Under the pieces are notes generated by a model. The model searched no databases. It was not told the origin of the DNA and worked only from the letters and a program-made list of their open reading frames with translations. The position numbers and the translations under genes were made by a program. DNA of 10,736 bases from Clostridia bacterium (GTDB lineage Bacteria; Bacillota; Sulfobacillia; SLMV01): positions 1 through 10,736 of the forward strand of contig PWGR01000087.1 of the NCBI GenBank assembly GCA_003554565.1, in the 5' to 3' direction. This document shows, one piece after another, positions 1 through 5,805 of this stretch; position 1 is the stretch's first letter, and every line of letters starts with the position of its first letter.

Positions 1-207
1 CAGGGGGACCAGCTGTCGCATCATGATCATTGCCGTTATATGTAGACAAACTGTTCCCGTCAGTATCAGAAGCTGTTTCTTCGACGCGATGAAGGATCTT
101 AGGTATGTCATTGCACTCTCATTGATATCACAATGTACGACAATATCCAACCCGGTCGATCGGCGAGGGATACCGGAGAAATGATTCTTGGATCGCCCTT
201 TTCGCAC
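1..207 (-). other. open frame cut by left edge, possible gene remnant
   Basis: One minus-strand frame is open from about 246 to the left edge. Its only plausible starts are a GTG at 207, inside the insertion-sequence end, and an ATG at 111. The last part reads as a short charged helix (around SAMTYLRSFIASKKQ) followed by a hydrophobic stretch that could be a membrane helix. I do not recognise a family. There is no strong ribosome binding site before either start. It could be the end of a gene interrupted by the neighbouring insertion sequence, or chance. The plus strand also has an open frame here, but its composition is less protein-like. Confidence 0.15.
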
Positions 208-2021
208 CCTCTGTGGTTTCCTCTCAGCAATTATTGAGTTGTCAATTCACACCATCAGGTATCCGGAATGCGCGTGAAGACATGGCCCGGCAGGCCCAGC
301 AATCGCAGTAATCTTTCGGGAACTGGTATGTTGTCAGGCAGTTGCCTGCTTCCATCCGGCATTTTGATCACCATCATGTGCTTGAGAAGCTGCAGGATGC
401 GCTGCCCGGTGGGATTGAAGCTTTTCACGTTCCCATGCAGTATCAGCGGCTCCTCTTCGTGCTGCATTGCTCGCCGCACCCGGCGCTGCAGGATGCTGAA
501 CACCAGAAGTGCCATGAGAAATACATAGGCCAGAGCCTCCACCCGCTGGGGCTTTTTCATGTACACCGGGCCCACTATCTTGGGATCTTTGATGAAGGTG
601 AAGTGTCGCTCCACCACCGTTTGCTCTTTGTAGGTTCTGAGGATGTACTCATCGGTTATCTCCTCGTCATCGGGCATGCGGCTTATCAGAACGAAACAGC
701 TGGCCTTTTCCATCTCGGTTCTGATCCGGTCCGAATCCCGCCTCATCTCAGTTTGCACACGGAAGATCTCCTCGTACTCAGGCACATAGTCCCTCGGAGG
801 TCTGCCCGGGCGGTCCCGCTTCTTTCTGCGTTGTTCCCTCTTTACCTGATAATCGAGGATGAAGTGAGGATCGCCATGCTCTTTGACGAACTCCTCCCAG
901 GCCTCGTGTGCATCGGGTGCACAGGCAAATCGTCGTTTTTCGAACTTCTCCAGCGCTTTGCCCAGCTCATCCTCTGTATCATCCAGTCGACGCTCCAGAC
1001 CCTTCGTCTTTCTCCCATCCAACTTGGAGGAGTGCACCACCACGAAGTGATATGTATGGCCGTAAAGCCTCTCGTCAAAAGAGCAAACCTGATACTGTGC
1101 GGCATCTGGAGTATCGCTCAGGGCCCCCAGGGGATCCCACTCTCCCTCCGCCCAGGCGCGGGATACCAACTGCTTCTCCAACTCGAAACGCCGGGGAAAA
1201 CGGGAGATGAAATGATATTCTTCAAGTATCTTGAGGTTGTTCTTGGAGATCAGACTGGAATCGGCCACATACACCGGGCGCTCACCCTCCACCCGCAGGT
1301 ACTCGGGAAGACTCTTGAGAAGATCCTCGTTCCATTTGACGTCCGCCTTGTTGCCATCCAGGACCTCACCGATGACCGGAACCCCATCTTTGGTGACACC
1401 CAGTCCGTACATGAACTGTTTCAGATCTGGGCGCTTGTCCTTGCTAAAACCGAAAGTCACATTCAGGGCAGTCTCATCATCATCGAGGTCGTACTCCCCG
1501 TGCACCGACACCGACGTGGTATCGGCATGAAGAGCATCCACGGTTACGCCCTCGGTGTTCAAGACCTCCAGCACCAGGGCCTGATACACCTTCTCCGGAT
1601 CCGCCTCAGACAGCTTGTCCAGAGAACGGGCGAGAGCATCATCATTGAGGCATCGCCAATCTATGCCGCGACCGAAGAGCTTCTCCGCATCCATCCGGTA
1701 GAACATGTCCTGCACCCGGTACAGCGGTTGCCGACTCAGAAGCACATTGATCAACAGCGCCACGATCCTCTGGCCCGGGGACAACAAGCATTGTTGTTTG
1801 TCCCATCTCAGTGCCTTATCCAGGATCCGGCGCACTCCCAATTGCTCACACAGAGCATTGATCACTGGTGCGGGACCATCAAACAATACGGTGGTCAAAA
1901 GCCTCGCCTCCTCCCGTCGAGCTGACCATAGCACAAACGGAGGAGAAAAGCTAGGAAATACCTGGAAAATCAGCGATCAATTTATTCTGCGGCAGCGAAA
2001 ATTAGGGTGCGGAAAGTGCGT
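193..2021 (-). mobile_element. IS1634-family insertion sequence
   Basis: A single transposase gene is bounded by imperfect terminal inverted repeats. Positions 193-210 (TCGCCCTTTTCGCACCCT) match the reverse complement of 2004-2021 (ACGCACTTTCCGCACCCT) at 15 of 18 bases, which gives a length near 1.83 kb, usual for this family. The exact outer ends are uncertain. The right side may extend about 11 bp further, to 2032. The pentamer GATTC occurs at 183-187 and 2033-2037 and could be a target duplication, but using it requires the two ends to differ by about 6 nt. The transposase frame is intact, so the element may be active. Confidence 0.75.
255..1898 (-). CDS. IS1634-family DDE transposase
   Basis: Transposase of the IS4-like DDE superfamily, which cuts and rejoins the element ends using divalent metals. 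About 547 residues from the TTG chosen here. The N-terminal region is DUF4277-like (LFDGPAPVINALCEQLG, then the ALRWD region). The RNase-H-like core shows a first acidic residue in HADTTS (D126), a second in VADSS (D213), and a C-terminal Y-x6-E-x6-K motif (Y423, E430, K437), the IS4-type YREK signature. A lysine/arginine-rich stretch lies between the second Asp and the Glu. An in-frame GTG at 1934 lacks a ribosome site. The TTG at 1898 has GGAGGAGG (plus-strand 1907-1914) 8 nt upstream and gives an MTTVLFDGP start, so I prefer it. No frameshift or internal stop is present. Confidence 0.92.
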   Translation of the reverse strand: MTTVLFDGPAPVINALCEQLGVRRILDKALRWDKQQCLLSPGQRIVALLINVLLSRQPLYRVQDMFYRMDAEKLFGRGIDWRCLNDDALARSLDKLSEADPEKVYQALVLEVLNTEGVTVDALHADTTSVSVHGEYDLDDDETALNVTFGFSKDKRPDLKQFMYGLGVTKDGVPVIGEVLDGNKADVKWNEDLLKSLPEYLRVEGERPVYVADSSLISKNNLKILEEYHFISRFPRRFELEKQLVSRAWAEGEWDPLGALSDTPDAAQYQVCSFDERLYGHTYHFVVVHSSKLDGRKTKGLERRLDDTEDELGKALEKFEKRRFACAPDAHEAWEEFVKEHGDPHFILDYQVKREQRRKKRDRPGRPPRDYVPEYEEIFRVQTEMRRDSDRIRTEMEKASCFVLISRMPDDEEITDEYILRTYKEQTVVERHFTFIKDPKIVGPVYMKKPQRVEALAYVFLMALLVFSILQRRVRRAMQHEEEPLILHGNVKSFNPTGQRILQLLKHMMVIKMPDGSRQLPDNIPVPERLLRLLGLPGHVFTRIPDT

Positions 2022-2157
2022 TACACCGTCAGGATTCAACTGGAGGAGCGTATTGGTACAGTACTTACGAGTTTAGCTCTGGACAATCAAGGCCCAGTCA
2101 TATATCCGAAGAGTTTGAATAGATGAAGTGGGCGTCCAGAGTGAGACGGAACACATA

Positions 2158-2183
2158 GCTCTCCGGTAAGAGTGCCGGAGGGC
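2158..2183 (+). terminator. stem-loop, weak terminator candidate
   Basis: GCTCTCCGG (2158-2166) pairs with CCGGAGGGC (2175-2183) over 9 bp, with one G-U pair and an 8-nt loop. The tail that follows (TAATTCTATTTC) is only moderately T-rich, so it may be a weak terminator or a leader structure for the DUF2958 gene. Confidence 0.35.
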
Positions 2184-2248
2184 TAATTCTATTTCGGGGC
2201 GTTCTACTCAATGTAGCCGAACTAGCAAAGGTGAAATTTCTATTGGAC

Positions 2249-2254
2249 AGGAGG
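2249..2254 (+). promoter_or_regulatory. ribosome binding site of DUF2958 gene
   Basis: AGGAGG lies 8 nt before the GTG at 2263. It overlaps the in-frame GTG at 2254 and so argues against that upstream start. Confidence 0.7.
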
Positions 2255-2262
2255 TGGTAAGA

Positions 2263-2574
2263 GTGAAATTGCTAACGAAGGCACTCCGGAAAAAGCTACC
2301 ACCCCTTTACTCCACAGAGGACGATGACGACCCGGTAGTCCAGGCAAAATTCTTTACTCCGGACAGCAAGGGGACCTGCTACTGTATTGAATTCGACGGT
2401 GAGGACCTGTGCTTCGGGTTCGTTGTAGGCCACTATCCCGAGATGGGGTACTTCTCACTATCCGAGCTCGAATCAGTCCGTGGTCCGCTGGGGCTGTCCA
2501 TAGAACGGGACAGCGGCTTTGAACCCACACGGCTCTCAGTTGTGAAGAGGCAGGAGGAACGACTGCGCAGATAG
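2263..2574 (+). CDS. DUF2958 domain protein (intact copy)
   Basis: A 103-residue protein of the DUF2958 family, whose function is unknown. The family is frequent on plasmids and integrative elements. Seen here are the family N-terminus (MKLLTKALRKKLPPLYST), the AKFFTP strand, the core EFDGEDLCFGFVVGHYPE, the conserved SLSELESVRGPLGL block, IERD, and the terminal FEP..LS. Length is about normal for the family. The start at GTG 2263 is chosen because it restores the MKLLTK beginning and sits 8 nt after AGGAGG. The exporter ATPase follows after about 67 nt on the same strand and may be cotranscribed. A second, truncated copy lies on the far side of the exporter (4459-4562), 104 nt of which match at about 89%. 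The C-terminal tail is basic. Confidence 0.85.
   Translation: MKLLTKALRKKLPPLYSTEDDDDPVVQAKFFTPDSKGTCYCIEFDGEDLCFGFVVGHYPEMGYFSLSELESVRGPLGLSIERDSGFEPTRLSVVKRQEERLRR
2408..2511 (+). repeat. direct repeat, copy 1 (within DUF2958 gene)
   Basis: This 104-nt segment recurs at 4459-4562 in the same orientation with 11 mismatches and no gaps, about 89% identity. It covers the conserved core of DUF2958. The two copies start 2051 bp apart and bracket the exporter genes. Confidence 0.85.
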
Positions 2575-2641
2575 AAGGAAGCATTGGCCATACCTCAGAT
2601 TTGAAGCTGCGGAGGAGCGGCGAAGCAGAGAGGTGAAATCA

Positions 2642-3559
2642 ATGGGTGAGAAAGTGGTCGAGGTTGACGGTCTTGTGAAGCGGTACGGCGACCTGACCGC
2701 CATCGATGACATCTCCTTTGACATCCGCGCCGGTGAAATATTCGGAATGGTTGGGCCTAACGGCGCGGGTAAGACTACAACCGTGGAATGCATCGAGGGC
2801 TTGCGTAGGCCGGATCAGGGCACGGTGCGGGTCCTCGGTATGCGCCCTGGTGTCGATCACTACGCCCTGGCAGAACGGATTGGCATCCAGTTCCAGGTGG
2901 ATGCCTTGCCGCCCAGAATCAAGGTTGGGGAGACCCTGGACCTGTTTGCCCACTTCTATAGTAATCCCCTCGAATGGCAGAAGCTGCTAGAGCAACTGGG
3001 CCTGAGTGCCAAGAAACACTCACCATTTGCCACTTTGTCGGGTGGTCAGAAACAGAGGCTGTTCATAGCTCTGGCCCTAGTGAATGATCCGGATCTGCTG
3101 TTTATGGATGAGCCCACGACCGGCCTCGATCCCCAGTCGCGCCGGGCCATGTGGGGAATGGTTGAGGACATCCGCGCGCGGGGCAAGACCGTATTTCTGA
3201 CCACTCACTCGATGGAAGAGGCCGAGCGCCTCTGCGACCGCGTCGCCATCATGGATCACGGCAGGATTATGGCCCTGGACACGCCGGACAACCTGATTGC
3301 GGCTCTGAAGGCGGAAACCCGCGTGGTTTTTGCTGTCGAGGGGAGAATGGACACAGAGGTCCTGAGTGACATTCCCGGCGTCACCCGCGTCGAACAGCGC
3401 AACGGCCGCGTGGTGGTCCACGGATCAGGGAGTGGGTTTCTGGGCCGAGTGATCTCGGCCTTGGAGAGCAGTAAGGTCTCATTTGGCCAACTGCGGACTG
3501 AGGAGCCCGGCCTGGAAGACGTCTTTCTGGCGCTGACTGGCAGGGAGATGAGGGATTAG
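2642..3559 (+). CDS. ABC-2 type exporter, ATP-binding subunit
   Basis: Cytoplasmic ATPase that powers export through the permease encoded immediately downstream. 305 residues from ATG 2642, which has AGAGGTGA just upstream; the in-frame GTG at 2633 has no well-spaced site. All motifs are present: Walker A GPNGAGKT (38-45), Q-loop around Q83-Q85, signature LSGGQKQR (132-139), Walker B LLFMDEP (152-158), D-loop GLD (161-163), and switch histidine in TTHS (H189). Residues from about 220 to the end form the extra C-terminal domain (DUF4162-like, as in DrrA-type drug and antibiotic exporters), ending with GLEDVFLALTGRE. The stop codon TAG abuts the permease ATG, which implies translational coupling. 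The substrate cannot be read from the sequence; drugs, lipids or polysaccharides are typical of the class. Confidence 0.93.
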   Translation: MGEKVVEVDGLVKRYGDLTAIDDISFDIRAGEIFGMVGPNGAGKTTTVECIEGLRRPDQGTVRVLGMRPGVDHYALAERIGIQFQVDALPPRIKVGETLDLFAHFYSNPLEWQKLLEQLGLSAKKHSPFATLSGGQKQRLFIALALVNDPDLLFMDEPTTGLDPQSRRAMWGMVEDIRARGKTVFLTTHSMEEAERLCDRVAIMDHGRIMALDTPDNLIAALKAETRVVFAVEGRMDTEVLSDIPGVTRVEQRNGRVVVHGSGSGFLGRVISALESSKVSFGQLRTEEPGLEDVFLALTGREMRD

Positions 3560-4312
3560 ATGCTTCAGACACGTGCGCTGGGGAAACTCGTTGTTGTTCA
3601 GGTGAAGCTTTATCTGCGGGAGCCTATCGCGGTGTTCTTCACTCTGTTGATGCCGGTCATGCTCCTCGTCATGATGGGCTTCATCCTCGGCAATGAGCCG
3701 GTTTCCGAGCTGGGGGGACGAGGGCATCTGGACGTGAACCTGTCGGGTTATGCTGCCCTGGTCATCGGAATCCTCGGCATTGCGGGAGTGCCGATAGAAA
3801 CTGCGACCAGGCGTGAGACGGGTGTGCTCCGCCGTTTTCGGGCGACGCCCCTCAGGCCACTGACGTACATCGCCAGCGACGTACTGGGTAACTTCGCCAT
3901 GATGGTGCTGGGGGTCACCGTGGTCTTTCTCCTGGGCAGGTTCGGCTATGGAGTGCGATTTCACGGAAGCCTCCCGACTCTCGCTCTCGGAGTGTTCCTG
4001 AGCGCGGCTGCCTTCCTGAGTGTCGCTTACGTCCTGGCGAGCATTATACCCACTTCCAGGGCCGCCATGGTGGTGGGAAATGTCCTGCTTTATCCAATGC
4101 TCGTCCTCTCGGGAGCCGTGGTTCCGCAGCAAGTCATGCCCGAAACGGTCCGTAACGTGGCAAGGTTTGTGCCCCTGACCTACGTGGTGACACTTTTCGG
4201 CGGGTTATGGTCTGGGCACGGCCTGAGTGAGCATCTCCGTGAAATCCTTGTGTTGGGAGGCGTCCTCATTGTGGGTGTTGCCCTGGCCGCTTGGCTCTTT
4301 CGTTGGGAGTAG
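3560..4312 (+). CDS. ABC-2 type exporter, membrane permease
   Basis: Membrane partner of the preceding ATPase, 250 residues, which is usual for ABC2_membrane (PF01061) proteins of the DrrB/NodJ type. About six hydrophobic segments are visible: near residues 20-43 (AVFFTLLMPVMLLVMMGFIL), 65-80, 105-127, 138-162, 170-190 and 228-247. The cytoplasmic loop after the second segment has the class motif ETATRRETGVLRRFRATPL, which contacts the ATPase. A short amphipathic stretch before the last helix holds the PLTYVV motif seen in this family. The start ATG directly follows the ATPase stop, with GAGGGA upstream as ribosome site. No inverted-repeat terminator with a T-run follows, only a weak hairpin at 4335-4369. 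Confidence 0.92.
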   Translation: MLQTRALGKLVVVQVKLYLREPIAVFFTLLMPVMLLVMMGFILGNEPVSELGGRGHLDVNLSGYAALVIGILGIAGVPIETATRRETGVLRRFRATPLRPLTYIASDVLGNFAMMVLGVTVVFLLGRFGYGVRFHGSLPTLALGVFLSAAAFLSVAYVLASIIPTSRAAMVVGNVLLYPMLVLSGAVVPQQVMPETVRNVARFVPLTYVVTLFGGLWSGHGLSEHLREILVLGGVLIVGVALAAWLFRWE

Positions 4313-4334
4313 GGGGAGTATCCGTAGCATCACC

Positions 4335-4369
4335 GACTCCTCAGCTTCCTTGCCTTTATGAGGAGAGTC
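4335..4369 (+). terminator. hairpin after exporter operon
   Basis: CTCCTCA (4337-4343) pairs with TGAGGAG (4359-4365) over 7 bp with a 15-nt loop. GACTC/GAGTC bases next to it allow an alternative pairing. No T-run follows, so it is only a possible transcription end or an RNA-stabilising structure. Confidence 0.25.
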
Positions 4370-4437
4370 ACCATCTCAGGGCGCGTTCAACGCTACTTGA
4401 ATTGGCCACACGATAATTCTGGCCGTGTAGTCCATCG

Positions 4438-4778
4438 CCGAGTGGGATGGAACTAATATTTGTTTCGGCTTCGTGGTAGGCCACTATCCGGAGCTTGGTA
4501 ACTTCTCACTATCCGAGCTGGAATCAGTCCGTGGTCCGCTGGGGCTGCCCATAGAACGGGACTTGCACGTCGTGAGCTATTGGGATGGGAATGACATACG
4601 ACAGTCCTTTGAATCTGCATGCGAAACGAGTGGAGAAGATCCTGAACAGAAGGTCATTGCTCTTCTCAACAAAGACACAGAACCGGACTACGCTGAATTC
4701 AGTGACGCACCTCGCTGCCATGGATCAGAAGGCGTTAGTTCCAACCGTCTTAGGCCTGACGCAAAAAGGCGAATCTAA
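4438..4778 (+). pseudogene. truncated second DUF2958 copy plus divergent tail
   Basis: The frame reads the DUF2958 core (weakly AEWDGTN, then CFGFVVGHYPELGNF, the conserved SLSELESVRGPLGL, and PIERDLH) but lacks the N-terminal third. There is no MKLLTK start, no ribosome site, and the frame is closed by a stop (TAG at about 4435-4437) just upstream. Positions 4459-4562 match 2408-2511 with 11 differences in 104 nt. After ERDLH the family sequence stops. The frame runs on to 4778 as an acidic stretch (DPEQKVIALLNKDTEPDY and beyond), while another frame (4585-4827) reads as a basic one. I cannot tell which, if either, was ever translated. This is best taken as a decayed duplicate. Confidence 0.6.
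4459..4562 (+). repeat. direct repeat, copy 2 (in broken DUF2958)
   Basis: Matches 2408-2511 in direct orientation. The last 40 nt, from the SELESVRGPLGL codons on, differ at only two positions. That suggests a recent duplication or gene conversion. Confidence 0.85.
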
Positions 4779-4780
4779 AG

Positions 4781-5026
4781 GTGCTCGTAGGCGCTCGAAA
4801 CAACGGAAATACGAGCTTCTTCGATGACATTTGTGATCGGCATGGAGAGATTGCATCGAAAACTGCTCGCCGAGTGTTGGACTGGATTGCACCGAAAGTG
4901 TCGCAGGTTGGATGGGGTACAGCACGATTGTACGGTTCCTTTGTTCCAACCTTAAAAGTCGATGGTCTCAAGTATCATCTATTCCGTGGTCTCTCGAAGG
5001 GAGCTGTTTATCGTGTCTTTTACTAA
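4781..5026 (+). CDS. small protein with GSF-P pattern, possibly truncated
   Basis: 81 residues from a GTG start with no clear ribosome site. The order of elements is FFDDICDRHGEIA, a helix ARRVLDWIAPK, then WGTARLYGSFVPTL, then YHLF and a closing GAVYRVFY. In my memory this arrangement (tryptophan-glycine, GSF.P, then LF...G.V..F) resembles a small domain found next to nuclease-like and restriction-associated proteins in bacteria, where the last strand is usually GxVEIxF. I cannot name the family with certainty. It sits in the decayed zone after the broken DUF2958 and may be an isolated fragment. It overlaps the possible frameshifted frame at 4962-5178. Confidence 0.35.
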   Translation: MLVGARNNGNTSFFDDICDRHGEIASKTARRVLDWIAPKVSQVGWGTARLYGSFVPTLKVDGLKYHLFRGLSKGAVYRVFY

Positions 5027-5178
5027 GTGTACATACCCGCTCTCTGGGAAGGGAAAGAAGATTGGCTATGTGATTTTCGGCGCGGAGATAACAGTGGGGT
5101 GGGGGAAAAGGTAGATCGCGGATTCCCAAGAAGGTTGTCAACAAGATTCTCGCGGACTTCTTCCAAGATGACAGATGA
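4962..5178 (+). pseudogene. possible frameshifted hypothetical ORF
   Basis: From ATG 4962 one frame runs to a TAG at 5112 and ends in YVIFGAEITVGWGKR. Removing one base in the G/A-rich run at about 5095-5110 joins it to another frame that continues GRSRIPKKVVNKILADFFQ and stops at TGA 5178. The joined product would be about 71 residues with a protein-like mix of strand and helix. Either the gene is broken here or the run holds a sequencing error. I recognise no family. The 5' third overlaps the 4781-5026 frame, so both cannot be genuine over that stretch. Confidence 0.25.
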
Positions 5179-5300
5179 TATTTATGGGGAGATCTCGTCA
5201 CATATTTGAAGGCGAACCACCGTCCTTTCGGCAGTTGGCATGCCAGGGCGATAGTGGCTCATGGTCAATGAGGACCTTCTTGACGCCCACATTGAAGACA
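5179..5300. other. no supported gene
   Basis: Open frames on both strands here look random in composition. A 21-codon plus-strand piece at 5261-5326 is acidic and protein-like but has no start signal. Probably decayed sequence continuing from the left. Confidence 0.3.
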
Positions 5301-5615
5301 TCAACATCGGAGAGCGCACCATTTGAGAAGAGTCTGGGACAGGGAACGCAGGTGGTAAAATGTGATTATCGGCCATATCGTATTCCTAGTATCTGCATTC
5401 AGTGGTGCGGCAATGCCCTTCATGACCATTTCCCGGACTTTCTCCGCCTGCGCGTTCACCAGAGCTGCCAGTGCTAGCTCTTTTGGAGCCACCGTTTCAA
5501 TGAGTAAGTGAAGCAAGTCCTGTTGATCAGGAATCTGTGGTAATTCTGGCCACTCGGGCAGCCACATGGGTAAAAGTGTAAAGGACAGGGCTAGCTGCTT
5601 CTGTAACAGACGCAT
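5301..5615 (-). CDS. small hypothetical protein with LIE-x-VA-x(2)-ELALA motif
   Basis: 104 residues on the minus strand. After an N-terminal part with the proline-rich WLPEWPELPQIP comes DLLHLLIETVAPKELALAAL followed by VNAQAEKVREMV, an amphipathic helical block. From memory, small proteins of Gram-positive spore-formers carry a similar block (LIESVA.EE.ALA.I.NAE.EKI); their role is not established. The C-terminal third (from about residue 70) is unlike those proteins and looks degraded. No ribosome site precedes the ATG. It lies convergent to the decayed frames and divergent from the peptide operon. Possibly a truncated gene. Confidence 0.35.
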   Translation of the reverse strand: MRLLQKQLALSFTLLPMWLPEWPELPQIPDQQDLLHLLIETVAPKELALAALVNAQAEKVREMVMKGIAAPLNADTRNTIWPIITFYHLRSLSQTLLKWCALRC

Positions 5616-5656
5616 CCGGCTACATCAAGACACCAAGACACAAGATTTGGCGAGTT

Positions 5657-5727
5657 GAACGTCAGAAGATGCACCGTACCAGCTATTGTACGGGAGAAAT
5701 CTTCTGGAAACACTCAACTTGACGTTC
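5657..5727 (+). promoter_or_regulatory. nested inverted repeat upstream of peptide operon
   Basis: Three arms nest: GAACGTCA (5657-5664) with TGACGTTC (5720-5727); GAAGAT (5665-5670) with ATCTTC (5699-5704); and CCGTAC (5674-5679) with GTACGG (5688-5693), with an 8-nt loop. The 3' side carries an unpaired 14-nt insertion. It may be an operator, since its right arm overlaps the candidate -35 box, or the remnant of a terminator for the gene region to the left. Confidence 0.45.
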
Positions 5728-5748
5728 TTTACAGGAATCCAATAAACT
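5719..5748 (+). promoter_or_regulatory. candidate sigma-A promoter of peptide operon
   Basis: TTGACG (5719-5724, 5 of 6 to consensus) and TAAACT (5743-5748, 4 of 6) are separated by 18 nt. The predicted transcript would start near 5755, about 50 nt before the binding-protein start. The -35 box overlaps the right arm of the inverted repeat. Confidence 0.4.
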
Positions 5749-5805
5749 AGTCTCCGCAAGATTAGGCTGTCGAAATAGATAGAGCCAATCCAGAGGGGGT
5801 ATTGG

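Larger units (their letters stand above)
2022..2262. other. intergenic region between IS and DUF2958 gene
   Basis: About 240 nt with no convincing gene on either strand. It contains the outer flank of the insertion sequence, a stem-loop at 2158-2183, and the ribosome binding site of the following gene. I see no strong -35/-10 pair. Confidence 0.5.

Noticed and set aside
342..1925. A 527-codon plus-strand open frame opposite the transposase
   Set aside because: It is the antisense shadow of the transposase: no ribosome site, His/Leu/Arg-rich random composition and no domain motif. The minus-strand frame shows DDE and YREK residues.
248..2033. A near-identical direct 13-mer (TCACACCATCAGG at 248-260, TTACACCGTCAGG at 2021-2033) near the IS ends
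   Set aside because: Ends of an IS should be inverted, and the left copy overlaps the transposase stop codon. Two mismatches in 13 bases in direct orientation may be chance.
2095..2150. GTTTGAATAG...GGAACAC resembling the edges of a CRISPR repeat
   Set aside because: It occurs once, with no repeat-spacer periodicity and no cas genes in the window.
3479..4132. A 217-codon minus-strand ORF opposite the exporter permease
   Set aside because: Antisense shadow rich in His, Glu, Gln and Ser. The plus-strand permease has clear family motifs.
5261..5326. A 21-codon acidic stretch (LLDAHIEDINIGERTI) resembling the start of an RNA polymerase alpha C-terminal domain
   Set aside because: Too short. 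The frame is closed on both sides, the following sequence does not continue the domain in any frame, and there is no ribosome site.
5175..5477. A 100-codon plus-strand ORF
   Set aside because: Composition looks random, there is no start signal, and it overlaps the more protein-like minus-strand ORF at 5301-5615.
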